From: Dromiciops gliroides
Taxonomy: Eukaryota; Chordata; Mammalia; Microbiotheria; Microbiotheriidae
Direction of reading: 5' to 3'
DNA: 64,000 nucleotides
Assembly (NCBI RefSeq): GCF_019393635.1
Contig: NC_057863.1
Coordinates: 3,982,647 to 4,046,646, forward strand
Shown here piece after piece: positions 43,645-53,492 of the stretch. Both the position numbers and the translations under genes were made by a program. The stretch's first letter is position 1, and every line of letters starts with the position of its first letter. The notes beneath the pieces were generated by a model. It had not been told where the DNA came from, ran no database searches, and saw only the letters and a list, made by a program, of their open reading frames with translations.

Positions 43645-44571
43645 GTGACCTCCACTCTCAGCCTCCAAGGGCATGCCAGCAATGGTCATGACCTCCATCT
43701 CCCCATCACCCACAAGAGTCGTACTTCCAAATCACTCCTCCCGAGCCGGCTCCCCCTCCTCCCTGTGCCCCCCCCCCCGTTCTATCTCAGGCCATTAACC
43801 CCTGGCTCTGTGACATTTGCCGCTCTTTCCCATCTCTACTCCCCAGGAAATCAGCCCAGCTCCCTTCTGACTTCTTTGCTCTTGGGTCCTGCCTGAGGTG
43901 ACCCAACCTCGCCAAACACCGGACCCGGGTTACTCCCATCTCAACAATTGTCTGCTCCCACTCACATCGTGAGGAAGTGACTCAACTGTATGGGATGGGT
44001 GAGTCCGCTAGAAGCCATCATCTGCACTCAGGCGAGTGATGGTTATGGCTAATAAGGGCCTTTTGTTCTTTATCCCTCCCCCTGGTCCCCTATCCTCCTC
44101 CTCTCTCCTCAAGACCTCCCCTCATACTTTGCTAAGAAAACAGAGGTCAACTATCCATCCTTAATCCCCTCTACTTTGCAATGCTGTCCGTCTCTGAAGG
44201 CACAACTTCTGCTGCCTTTTCTCGGCCAAGGCCAACCCCTTCACTGACATCCTCTGATGCTGTCTGTCAGATTCTCTCTCATTTTTCATCTCTCCAAATT
44301 AACCGAATTAACCAACTCCTTCTGTCCTGCCTGTGACCACATGTAATTCTCTACCACCCCTAATGAGACCTTTCACTGGGCTCAGCTCTACCGTCCCCTA
44401 ATGCTAATCACCATCTAACAACTGTTTTCACTTTGCAGCCAGACCCTTAAAAACCATCAACACTTGCTGCTTCTACTCCCTTTCTTTTCCATTTCTTCTT
44501 AGCCCTTTGTGAACTAGCTTCCCATCTCATAACTCAGATGAAACCCATCCTCTCCAAAGTCACCAGTGGTC
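43645..44571 (+). mobile_element. L2 ORF2 region, sense (first part)
   Basis: Decayed L2 coding sequence. Near the right end 'CACTTGCTGCTTCTACTCCC' and 'TAGCTTCCCATCTCATAACTC' are followed by 'CCTCTCCAAAGTCACCAGTG', matching the reverse-transcriptase region before the catalytic YADD block. Stops break all frames. It resumes at 45281 after an L1 insertion. Confidence 0.7.
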
Positions 44572-45280
44572 GGGACACTAATCTACTGTTGGTGGAGTTG
44601 TGAACTGATCCACCTGTTCTGGAAGCAATTTGGAATCATGCCCGAAGGGCTATGGGACTGTGCATGCCCTTTGGTCCAGCAATAGCACTGCTAGGTCTGT
44701 ATCCCAAAGACATCCCCAAAGAGAAGAAGACCCATTTGTACAAAATATTTCTAGCAGCTCTTTTTGTGGTGGCTGAGAACTGGAAATCAAAGGAATGTCC
44801 ATCACTGGGGACTGGCTGAACAAGCTGTAGCACATGATGGTGATGGAGTATTCTTGTGCTATCAGAAATGACCAGCAGGAGGATTTCAGAAAGGCCTGGG
44901 AAGACTTGTATGAACTGATGTCCAGTGAAGTGAGCAGAACCAGGAGAACGTCGTGTTTGATGAAGAATTATGAAAGACTTCACTATTCTCAACAATACAA
45001 CGATCCAAGACAACCCCAAAGGACTCATGAGGAAGCCGACTCTCCACCTCCAAAGGAGAATGGATATTGATAGAACACGGACCGAAGCAGGCTGTCTTTC
45101 ATCTTCTTTCTTTTCTTTTGAGTTTTCTTATACCAAATGACTAACAGGGCAATGTTTTACACAACTACACACGTATAAACTATATCTGCTCACCGCCTCA
45201 AGGAGGTGGAAGGGGAGGAAGAGGGGGATAAAATTTGGAACTTGGAATTTTAAAGAAAAATGTTGATTACATTTTAAAAA
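44572..45280 (+). mobile_element. L1 3' end inserted in L2, with target-site duplication
   Basis: It begins 'GGGACACTAATCTACTGTTG', carries the ORF2 C-terminal frame remnant (a 'GNQFGIM/ARRAMGLCMPFG' like reading in broken frames), the 'GAAGTGAGCAGAACCAGGAG' stretch and a 3' UTR ending in A-rich sequence at 45271-45280. Flanks are AAAGTCACCAGTGGTC (44556-44571) and AAAGTTACCAACGGTC (45281-45296), 13 of 16 identical. Insertion length is 709 bp. Confidence 0.9.
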
Positions 45281-45357
45281 AAAGTTACCAACGGTCGCTT
45301 CAATCCCAAGTCTTAGGACTTTTTCTTAATCCTTGGCTCACTCAGCAATTTTGACCA
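45281..45357 (+). mobile_element. L2 ORF2 region, continued after the L1
   Basis: 'AAAGTTACCAACGGTCGCTTC' through 'TTTTCTTAATCC' and 'CTCACTCAGCAATTTTGACC' resumes the L2 reverse-transcriptase text at the point where 44571 stopped. Confidence 0.68.
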
Positions 45358-45460
45358 TTCACACACACACATGCACACACATGTGTATATACATATATAT
45401 ACACACACATACACATATGCACATATATACATACATGTATATATGAATATGTATATTCTC
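45358..45460. repeat. CA/TA-rich microsatellite
   Basis: (CA)n is followed by alternating TATATACACACATAC-type units. It interrupts the L2 copy. Confidence 0.9.
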
Positions 45461-45778
45461 CCCTCTTTTTGTTGAGGACGGCATCATCCTTGCAAACCCC
45501 CTCTTATGATGGAGGCATCAGCCTGGATTCTTCCCCTTTTCTCGACTTCTGGGGCCAATCAGCTGCCAGCCCTGGCATTCCTCCCTCTCCGTCTTTCCCA
45601 CCTTCCCCTTCTCTCCTCTCATACAGCCCCTGTGGTACTTCCAGCTCACATCACTCCCTCCTGACCTGTCCTCCAGTGTCTCTCCTCCCAAATCAGCCTC
45701 CATACAGATGCTAACGTGACCTTCCTGAAGCACAGATCTGACCACGTCAATGTAGGATAAAATACCGTGTCCTCAGTT
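45461..45778 (+). mobile_element. L2 3' UTR, sense
   Basis: It has 'ATGATGGAGGCATCAGCCTGG', a 'CTCCTCCCAAATCAGCCTCC' stretch and 'CTTCCTGAAGCACAGATCTG', the usual L2 order. Confidence 0.6.
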
Positions 45779-45779
45779 G

Positions 45780-46036
45780 AGGAAGTTAGGTGGCTCAGGA
45801 AACAGAGAGGTAGGTCTGGAGTAAGGAAGCCTCAAGTGTAAATCGGGCCTCCAACACTCACTGGCTGTGTGACCCTGGTCACATCATTTCACCTCTGTTT
45901 GCCTCAGTTTCTTTACCTATAAAGTGTGAATAACAACAGCACCTCCTTCTGAAGGTTGTTGTAAAGATCCCGTGAGATACCATTTGTCAAGGACTTGGCC
46001 CCATGCCTGGCACATAGTAGTTGCTTTAGGAATGCT
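45780..46036 (+). mobile_element. MIR SINE, sense, nested in L2
   Basis: Nearly complete: 'GGAAGTTAGGTGGCTCAGG', 'ACTGGCTGTGTGACCCTGG', 'TGCCTCAGTTTCTTTACC', 'GAAGGTTGTTGTAAAGATCC' and the 3' end 'CCTGGCACATAGTAGTTGC'. Confidence 0.85.
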
Positions 46037-46262
46037 TGGGCCCTTTTACATTGAAAGCCCTCCTCAGTCTGGACCCGCTCCCCCTTTCCTTCAGACACTG
46101 CTCCAGTCAAGCCAGCCTGACATCCCATCTGCCATCTTGTGTCCCCAATTCCTAATATAGACCCCATCCTTACCTCCACCTCCCAGAAACCTTTCCCTTT
46201 TTGGTTTCCTTCTCCACCCCCAAATCCTACCTTTTATGTACTTCGTCCATGGACATGGTGTT
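46037..46262 (+). mobile_element. L2 3' UTR, sense, continued
   Basis: 'TTGAAAGCCCTCCTCAGTC', 'CCTAATATAGACCCCATCC' and 'CCAGAAACCTTTCCC' continue the L2 3' UTR after the nested MIR. Confidence 0.6.
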
Positions 46263-46265
46263 TTG

Positions 46266-46378
46266 TCAGTCAACAAGCACTTATTAAGCACCTACTACGG
46301 GCCAGGGACGGTGCTAAGTGCTGGGGGTACAAAGAACTCCCTGTCTGAGGGGATGAGGAAGAGGACATGCAAACAGCT
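46266..46378 (-). mobile_element. L2 3' end, antisense
   Basis: 'CAGTCAACAAGCACTTATTAAG', 'GGGCCAGGGACGGTGCTAAG' and 'TGCTGGGGGTACAAAG' are a well-kept antisense L2 terminus. Confidence 0.8.
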
Positions 46379-46549
46379 GTGTCTGAACAGGCAAAGAGAC
46401 TTGATTCATTGGAGAGAGTCCCCAGAGGGAAGGCACAAGGATCCAGGAGGACTCCTGCCCATCTCCAGAGCTATGTCACCCTCTGTTGAGTGAGGGGTTT
46501 GCACTAGCAGGACTCTGAGGTCCCTGCAGTGATGGCCCCCATCCTGAGC

Positions 46550-46862
46550 TGCTAATGCCTTTCTATCTTGGGCTTCCTTGGATTGACTGCATGTGTCTCA
46601 TATGTACTTAGTTATTTACATGCTAGGGGTGGCTAGGTGGCACAGTGGATAGAGCACCGGCCCTGGAGTCAGGAGGACCTGAGTTCAAATGTGGCCTCAG
46701 ACACTTAACATTTAATAGCTGTGTGACCCTGGGCAAGTCACTTAGCCCCGATTGCCTCACTAAAAAAAAAAAAAAAAGCATTGTTAGATTATTTACCTGC
46801 TGTCTCCCACATTAGAATCTAAGCTCCTTGAGGGCAGGCACTGTCTTTTTCTTCAACAAATA
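46550..46862 (+). mobile_element. L2 3' end, sense, split by a SINE
   Basis: L2-like text reaches 'TAGTTATTTACATGC' at 46610-46624, then after the SINE continues 'TTACCTGCTGTCTCCCACATT' and 'CTCCTTGAGGGCAGGCACTG'. Confidence 0.65.
46626..46777 (+). mobile_element. Young marsupial tRNA-CORE SINE, sense
   Basis: Head 'GGGGTGGCTAGGTGGCACAG', 'GCACCGGCCCTGGAGTC', box B 'GTTCAAATGTGGCCTC', CORE 'TAGCTGTGTGACCCTGGGC' and an A tail. A possible duplication TTATTTACATGCT (46612-46624) / TTATTTACCTGCT (46790-46802) is offset from the tail by a dozen bases, so it is only tentative. Confidence 0.93.
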
Positions 46863-46876
46863 AAAGAGAATCTCCA

Positions 46877-47029
46877 GAGGCAGCTAGGGGGCGCAGTGGA
46901 TAGAGCACCCACCCTGGATTCAGGAGGATCCCAGTTCAAATCCGACCTCAGATACTTGACTCTTAACTAGCTGTGTGACCCTGGGCAAGTCACCTAACCC
47001 TCACTGCCCAGCCCGCCCCCTCCCCAAAA
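46877..47029 (+). mobile_element. Young marsupial tRNA-CORE SINE, sense
   Basis: Head 'GAGGCAGCTAGGGGGCGCAG', box B 'GTTCAAATCCGACCTC' and CORE 'TAGCTGTGTGACCCTGGGC'; the short tail holds C runs. AATCTCCA flanks it at 46869-46876 and 47030-47037. Confidence 0.92.
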
Positions 47030-47039
47030 AATCTCCAAC

Positions 47040-47285
47040 ACATCTAAACCTGACCCTGAAGAAAGTACTGCTGTCACAGGGGAAGGCTCCTTTAGCAGAG
47101 GAGCCAAGTCACCATGACCCATGCTCCCTTTGCCCAACCTTTCCAGCTCTCTTTGGTGCATTGTTCTCCCTCGTTAGAATGCAAGCTCTTGAGGGCAGGG
47201 GCTGTCTTGCTTTTTGCTTGTATTTTTATGTCCAGTGCTTAGCACAGTACCTGGTATATAGTCAGTGCTTAATAAATCTTTGTGA
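47040..47285 (+). mobile_element. L2 3' end, sense
   Basis: 'TTAGAATGCAAGCTCTTGAGG', 'GTCCAGTGCTTAGCACAGTACC' and a 'CAGTGCTTAATAAATC' terminus are present. Confidence 0.8.
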
Positions 47286-47314
47286 CCCCGACTAGTTGCC
47301 TGGGTCTTGTGGAT

Positions 47315-47530
47315 TCCAGGAAGTGGAGGTGAGAAGGGAGAGAATTCCATGAAAGTGGGAGGAAGAAAGCCCACCCCAAAGCAGAGGCTGAGTCTCAAGA
47401 AGAGGAACAGTGAGTGATCCAGCCTATAGAAGGAAAAAGTGACTGGGGGAGGAAGAGAATGTGAAATCCATGTGGAAATAGACATTGGAAGAGCTTTAAA
47501 TGCCAAGCAGAGAGTTGGCTCAAAGGCAAA
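47315..47530 (-). mobile_element. L2 3' UTR, antisense
   Basis: It shows 'GAGAGAATTCCATGAAAGTGG', a 'CCTATAGAAGGAAAAAGTGAC' passage and 'GAAGAGCTTTAAATGCC'. It is opposed to the sense L2 on its left. Confidence 0.55.
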
Positions 47531-47689
47531 GGCTCCCTTGGGGTTGGGGAGGGGGAGGAGCTCCAGATGTGTCTGTCCTTGGTTCCCCTTGGGCCTCCTC
47601 TAGACAGACTCAAGACCCACCCAGACTATATGGGCAAGAGAGGAGGGGGCCCATGACCCACCTTCCATAGTTTATCCTAGAGGTGACGG

Positions 47690-48070
47690 GGAGCCGGGAA
47701 GGGAAGTAACTATGCTCTTGTTCCCACTCTCCCTACACTCTGTTGCCTGCCACTGGCCTCCTCCCACCAGGCAGGACTCGTACTCCTACTCTGGGACTCC
47801 AAGTTCTGTTTCATGAGCTTTTATCTTGCCCTGTCCTGGGTTCTTGGCACCACTTCCCAGGTATCTCCAAGCCATGCCACTGGATGCTCATACCATCTCC
47901 CAGGCTCCCTCTACCCCTGCCCATTTTCTGCCTCACACCTCTCCCTATCTGTGTTGTTCTCCCCCAGTAGAATGCAAACTCCTTACGGTCAGGACTTTCT
48001 TTTTGTTCATGTGTATATCCCCAGTGCTTAGCATAGACCGTGGCACCCAGTGAGCACTAACTCCATTGTT
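47690..48070 (+). mobile_element. L2 3' UTR and end, sense
   Basis: 'CCCCCAGTAGAATGCAAACTCC' and 'ATATCCCCAGTGCTTAGCATAG' at 47962-48040 are clear. The part before about 47900 is weaker. Confidence 0.7.
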
Positions 48071-48269
48071 GTCCATCCACTCATTCATCTATTCCCCGAC
48101 CCATTCCGTGCTGAGGATGCTCTCCTCTGGGAGAGCAGAGTCTGTGCAGGATCATGTCTGGGGAGGTGTTGCTGATGGTCCTGTCCGAGTTGGGCATCTT
48201 GGATTTAGGCAATGTTCATTTCTTTTCTAGTCTGGTGAAGCCCTACATCTCCACAGAAGTGACAAAAGT

Positions 48270-48400
48270 GCCCGTGTGGAATCCTAGGCAGAGTACTGGA
48301 CTTGGAATGGGGAGACCAAGATTTAAGTCTTGTCTCTAGCAGCCACCAGCTCATTGTGAGGCTCTGGCCAGGTCAGCTTCCACAGCCTCTTCATGCAGCC
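48270..48400 (+). mobile_element. MIR fragment, sense
   Basis: 'GGCAGAGTACTGGACTTGG' and 'GACCAAGATTTAAGTCTTG' are followed by a diverged CORE. Confidence 0.5.
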
Positions 48401-48588
48401 TCATTCTAGCTCCTGGACAGTGTGGAGAGCCTTGGGATGTTTCTCCTCTCTTCTCCCTCTGGCTACATGGATGGCAGGATTAATGAAGGTGGCCTGGGGA
48501 TCTTGGGAATTCTTCAGAACCATCCCCCTGGGAATCAGCTCTTAGTCAACCAGAAAATGGTCACTTAATTTCAAGGCATTATTTTTCT

Positions 48589-48753
48589 TTTTTTCTTTTC
48601 CTTTCTTTCTTTCTCTTTCTTTCTTTCTTCCTCTTCCTTCCTTCCTTCCTTCCTTCCTTCCTTCCTTCCTTCCTTCCTTCCTTCCTTCCTTCCTTCCTTC
48701 CTTCCTTCCTTCCTTCCTTCCTTTCTTCCTGCCTTCCTTCCTTTCTTTCTTTC
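48589..48753. repeat. T-rich and (TTCC)n microsatellite at a SINE tail
   Basis: TTTC, then TTCC units (about 48634-48724), then TTTC again. It lies where the poly(T) side of the following antisense SINE should be, and inside the same outer duplication. Confidence 0.93.
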
Positions 48754-48897
48754 TTTTTTGGTGAGGCAATTGGGGTTAAGTGACTTGTCCAGGGTCACAC
48801 AGCTAGTAAGTGTCAAGTGTCTGAGGCTGGATTTGAACTCAAGTCTTCCTGAATCCAGAGCTGGTGCTTTAGCCACTGCACCACCTAGCTGCTCCAA
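48754..48897 (-). mobile_element. Marsupial tRNA-CORE SINE, antisense (left of a pair)
   Basis: 'GGTGAGGCAATTGGGGTTAAG', 'CCAGGGTCACACAGCTAGTAAG', 'GGATTTGAACTCAAGTC' and the reversed head 'CACCACCTAGCTGCTCC' are present. Confidence 0.92.
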
Positions 48898-49046
48898 CTT
48901 TCATTTATTTATTTATTTTTAAAGACAATTGGAGTTAAGTGACTCGCCCAGGGTCACACAGCTAGGAAGTGTCTGAGGTGAGATTTGAACTCAGGTTCTT
49001 TTGACTCCAAGGCCAGTGCTCAATCCACTGCACCACCTAGCTGCCC
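48898..49046 (-). mobile_element. Marsupial tRNA-CORE SINE, antisense (right of a pair)
   Basis: A T/ATTT-rich tail is followed by 'GACAATTGGAGTTAAGTGAC', 'GGGTCACACAGCTAGGAAG' and 'CACCACCTAGCTGCCCC'. The 17-bp word CAAGGCATTATTTTTCT occurs exactly at 48572-48588 and 49047-49063, bracketing this SINE together with its left neighbour and the microsatellite. Confidence 0.92.
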
Positions 49047-49063
49047 CAAGGCATTATTTTTCT

Positions 49064-49839
49064 ATGAGAAATGTCATCCACTGACTACCTTGCCAAGGAT
49101 CACCTGGACTCTCTTTTCTTTTAAAGGAATGATGATGGCCATCACTGTCACAGGAATGCCCAACCCCATGGAAACATACTATCCTACTAGAGCTAAGTTC
49201 ATTATCAGGGCCAGGCTGCCCTCCCCTGGATGCCCCCAAACCTAGCATCACAGCTGTAGGTGTTCGGGGCTCAAAGGGTTGGAGTCTTGTAGAAGGTGAT
49301 GGAGAATGAACAAGGTTGGGTCTTGTAATGCTGCTCTCAATTGTGCAGACTTTCCCTCTGATGCCCCATCTGCCCTGAGGAGAGGAGGCACCCTCCCACA
49401 GCAGCTGGGAGCAGGTGGTCTGTTCTAGGAGTTTGGGGACAGCCTCTGGCCTTAGGTTCTGCCTTGATATTCTCCAGCTTCACCAGACCCTGAAGGACAA
49501 ACCAGCGAGACCTAGCAGGACAGAGGTTGAGGCTGAGGCAGAGTGGTGCAGTGTATGGGGTTCTGGCTCAGAGTGTGAAGCTGTGGTTTCCAATCTGTCT
49601 CTCACATTTACATGCAAGTCCTTCCATTTGCTCATTGGTCAAACGGAGGGATCTTGTTCCATGACCTTTCAGGGCACTTGGTCAGGGCTCCTCGAAGCTA
49701 ATAGTCATAATCTTATTTGCCAGGTGAAAATAGTTCCCACTCTCGTGGAGCCCACAGTCTACCTGGGAAAGCGGCACCTACACATGTCGGTGTATAGAGA
49801 TGAGGTTGCGGGGAGGCACTGGCAGCTGGGGAGGGGGCT
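49064..49839. other. Mostly unique sequence before the second CpG island
   Basis: A 202-codon plus frame (49415-50023) runs through here into the island; it has no recognisable domain and includes possible MIR and L2 scraps (about 49520-49640 and 49720-49760). Confidence 0.35.
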
Positions 49840-50650
49840 CATGGGGGCTCCCGTTTCACGAATTGCACTCGCAGGGTCGCAGCAAAGGTCAACACCCAAA
49901 GGTAACTTCTCTGCGCCCATCTCTGGGCCGGCACTGTCGAGGTGGCCGACTCGGCTGGGACGGCGGCCGCAGCGCCAGGGGACTTTCTTTCTGCTCGGCT
50001 GCCTCGGGACAAAGTTTCCATGAACTCCCCAACCGGCAAGAAAATGACGGGGACAAAAGCGGCCCCAGTGTCCTCCTCTCCCCCTACAAGCCTGGAAACA
50101 AATGGGCCAGGGAGGAGGGCAGAAAGGAATCACGCGCCGACCAGAGCCTCCATTCAGCTACCTACCTCAGAGCCCATTCAGCTGCGCCCGGGACCGGGGC
50201 GTCGGGCCGGCCGCTCCATTTCCAGCTTGACAGGTCTTGGCCGGCCTCCGCCTTCTTTGTGTCGCGCACATAATAGAGCAGCACTAACTGAGCAGCCCGC
50301 GGCCTGTGGAGGAGCCCTTAGACACAGCCGGCCCTTTGCAAATGCTAATGGTATTGTCACATCCTGTCAACGGGGGACACAAAAAGGGGGTTGATTTTCA
50401 CATGAACCAGAACGGCCCATTGAGGACGGGTCTGCGGCCAACACATCAAAAGCCGGGCCAGTCGTAAGGTACTTGGCGGGAGAACAGGACAGTCAGGGAC
50501 GCGGAGGAAGGGACTAGGGGGCTCCCACTGCTTGATTGCGCAGAGACGTTGAAGGAAAATGGATCCGTTTGGAAGCTCATGGGAGTAAAACACTCACCCG
50601 AGCCTCCGTAGGCTGGAAAATGGGAGGAATCGCGATAAGCCGAGTGAAGG
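49840..50650. promoter_or_regulatory. CpG-rich island with clustered factor-like words
   Basis: About 50 CpGs by eye, densest at 49920-50000 and 50140-50280. The right half contains TTTGCAAAT (50335-50343), CTAATGG (50345) and CCTGTCAA (50363-50370), a POU/homeodomain/MEIS-like grouping. No TATA box or convincing first exon was seen on either strand. It may be a distant promoter, an orphan island or an enhancer. Confidence 0.5.
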
Positions 50651-50669
50651 GGCATTTTTTAAGGGCTCC

Positions 50670-51462
50670 TATGGGCCTGGCTCGGTCCTAACCAATGGGG
50701 AGACGGGTAGGGTCAACAAACAAGTAGCCACACCAGTCCCTGCTCTCAAGGAGTTCACAGTGCACTGGGGGAGCCCCCTAGGACGAAGGTCTCCTCTCCA
50801 CGACCCTATCATATTCCCACTGTCTTCTCTTCTCCAAGACAAACATCTTCAGGGCCATCTGCCCTCTCGGCACTGGTGTAAACCAGAGGCCATAACCATC
50901 CTGGCGCAAGCAACAGCAAGGCCACGTTGGCTGGACTCTTTTATGATGAGCCTGGGAAAGGTGGCTGGTCCGGGTGGGGAAGAGCTTGGAAAGTCAGACA
51001 GGAGTGTGTATTTGATCCCAAGGCACAGGGGAACCACTGGTGTTGAGGCAGAGAAATGATGGTTTGAGCTGTGATTTGTTTTAGTGGCTGTATGGATGAG
51101 AAGTTGGAGAGGGGAGAGAGGATGCAGAAACCAGTCAGGAGGTCACCGAAATAGTCCAGGCAAGAGGTAATGAGAGTCTCAACTAGTGCATCACCCGTGT
51201 GAGTAGGGTGAAGGGACGGGACAGGAGAGAGGCTATGCAGGTAGAAGCAAAGGTTTGCCTGCTGAATACTTGGGATGGGAGAGGGGTGAGATGCAGATGA
51301 CACTGAGGTGGAGAACCTGAGTGACTAGAAGGAGGTGGGGGAGCTCAACAGAAAGAAGTCTGGGGAAAGGTGGATTTTTAAGAAAACATGAAGTTCTGCT
51401 TTGGGCCTGAACTTGAGGTATCTGTGGCCTGTCGAGTTGGCAGTGGCCAGCAGGTAGTTGGC
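50670..51462 (-). mobile_element. Long L2 3' UTR, antisense
   Basis: Antisense L2 phrases run in order: a 'GTCCCTGCTCTCAAGGAG' stretch near 50740, 'GATCCCAAGGCACAGGGGAACC', 'GGAGGTCACCGAAATAGTCCAGGC' type text, 'GGTAATGAGAGTCTCAAC' and 'GTTGGCAGTGGCCAGC'. The minus frame 50941-51303 is residual and not a gene. Confidence 0.78.
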
Positions 51463-51854
51463 AATCTGATGTTTCTCAGCGGCCCTCAAAGCCAGGAAGG
51501 ACTGGGTTCGAGTCCTACCACACACACTCTGGGAAGGCCCGAGGTGGCTCTTCAGGACTAACAGCTGCAGAGAGGGTGCTCCCCTTGTGGGAGGGCGGCA
51601 TTTCCTTGCCTGGGGCTCCTATACCAGTGAAATCCCAAGTCCAGCCTTTATCCCCTATAGTTTATCATCAAGCACCTGTCAATGTAAGATTGGAGGTGGG
51701 GTGGGGGAGGGGGAGTTAGAGCTGCTTACCTAGATCCCATGAGAGCTGGGATGTCACCAAAAGAGAGGGTGTAAGAACGAGAGAAGGGGGTCCAGGGCAG
51801 ACCCTGCTATGATGTTCCCCATTTTACATGTCAAAGCTGAACGGGTTTAGAAAG

Positions 51855-51957
51855 CGGATTCAGTGCTGAACCTTCGGTCAGAAAGATCTGGGTTCAAATC
51901 CCTCCTTAGTCACTTACTACCTGTGCAATCCTACTTCTGCCCTCTCCTCTCTAATAG
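51855..51957 (+). mobile_element. MIR fragment, sense
   Basis: 'AAAGATCTGGGTTCAAATCC' and 'AGTCACTTACTACCTGTGC' are present. Confidence 0.6.
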
Positions 51958-51984
51958 AGACTTATTACTAATTAATAGGTTAGC

Positions 51985-52222
51985 TATTAGTAACTATTAA
52001 TAACTAGCATTTATATAGCCTTTAAGGTTTGCTAAGCCCTTTACACACGTTAATTCATTTGACTCTCACAACTCTAAAATTAGATGCTATTATCATTCTC
52101 CATTTTACAGATGAAGAAACTAAGGCACAGTTTCAGTGACTTGCCCAAGGTCACACAGCTAATGAGTGAATGAGGTAGGATGCAAACTCAGGTCTTCCTG
52201 ACTGTACTCTATCCGCTGCCCC
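51985..52222 (-). mobile_element. MIR SINE, antisense
   Basis: 'TAGCATTTATATAGCCTTTAAG', 'CTCCATTTTACAGATGAAG', 'GACTTGCCCAAGGTCACACAG' and 'CTCAGGTCTTCCTGAC' give a nearly full-length antisense MIR. Confidence 0.82.
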
Positions 52223-53389
52223 TCTGACCTGTCCTTCACACCAGTCAGGGTTAGGCTTAGCGTCACTGCACATCTCAGGGATGCTGCATTGCTGTGCATC
52301 GTCGTGGACAATCTCTGAAGAACACAATTGCTGGTGACCCAGAAGACCCCGGAGATGTGCAAGTGGGCATCAGCATGTTGTCTGCCGTTCCTCATGCACT
52401 AGATGCCACAGAACTCAGCCAGGAAATGCAGGATCACCAAAGACCGGGACAGTCCCACTGCCGAGGCAGATCAAGGTAACAGCTGCGCCTACAATGCAAG
52501 GCTAGAGGAGGATCCCAAGCTCAGGGACACCACTCAGCTTTCCAGCTTTGTCTTATCATGACTTGTCTGGGAGTCATGGTGGGAAAGACACCAAGCACTT
52601 GTGGGATAGAAGGGAGGTGAGGTGGTGACGGCCAAGCAGCCTGGCTACTGCCCTGGTGTATACACATTGGGAAGAGCGCCTCAAGTCCACCAGCTCCTCG
52701 GTGGATCCTCTACGGGAGATTTAACACGGAGGAAGTACATGGGCCAAGGAGGCTTATGGCACCCACTCATGTTTTGGCAGAGAGGCCATACCCCAGAGTG
52801 GCATCTTCTCCAGCCCACGCATAGACCATCATGCTAGCCTAAAGTCAATCCCCTAAGTCCTAACTTAAGCAACAACTCCCTTTTCTCCCCTTCTTTTCGT
52901 GGGACCAAATATTTACTTAAACCCCCCCCCCCCAATAATCCCCCAGGAGACTGAAACTCAGTAGGTGAGATCATAGAGTCTGGATCAGGAGCAAGGCCCA
53001 ATGCTCGGCACCCTTTAGGGGATGCCACTGATGCAAATCATCTTCTGTTTGCACCCCATGCCCAGTACAAGTGTCTGGCACAGAGAGGACTTGTAAGAGA
53101 GGTTTTCTGATTGAAGACCGTAGCAATTGTGAACCATTCGTGGAAATGGCAAGTGTCATAGCTAGTCATTCACTCCATGTCTGCTCACCTAAGGCAGCAC
53201 TGCACAAGCTTTTATAGACTTCAGTGACAGGTGGGGAGGGGAGTAGGAAGAAAGGAACCACCTACATAATCTTCCCAATCATTCCTTCCTTCCACCTCCC
53301 AAAAATGTGAATGGGAAAAAAATGGGACCGTTCTTCAAGAGAGCCATGAAATGTCTTATTTTATTAAATACACAACTTCTTCATGCCAG
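52223..53389. other. Unique sequence, no gene recognised
   Basis: A C14 run lies at 52921-52934. A minus-strand AATAAA (plus TTTATT near 53361-53366) is isolated. Confidence 0.35.
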
Positions 53390-53492
53390 AAACAAAATGT
53401 ACAGACATTGTGATGCTATCAACACGATGGTGCGAGGGCTCCCAAGCTACCGTCTGAGCAACCTCAGCTCAAAGCTACAGACATTCCTGAAG
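53390..53492 (+). CDS. Possible 103-nt internal exon (unidentified)
   Basis: The segment is preceded by CTTCTTCATGCCAG and followed by GTATAG, so it has both splice dinucleotides. Only one frame is open on either strand; it encodes 34 residues (N-K-M-Y-R-H-C-D... ending L-Q-T-F-L-K), with C/G-rich third positions, while the flanks are AT-richer. The frame stops directly after the donor (GTA TAG), so any coding would need splicing; the entry would be phase 2 and the exit phase 0. The donor is weak (GTATAG) and the polypyrimidine tract short. I do not recognise the peptide and no neighbouring exon was found, so it may be chance. Confidence 0.22.

Noticed and set aside
49415..50023. A 202-codon plus-strand frame entering the second CpG island
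   Set aside because: No recognisable domain, part of it seems to lie over SINE and L2 scraps, and there is no codon-like periodicity visible to me.
50941..51303. A 120-codon minus-strand frame
   Set aside because: It coincides with an antisense L2 3' UTR.
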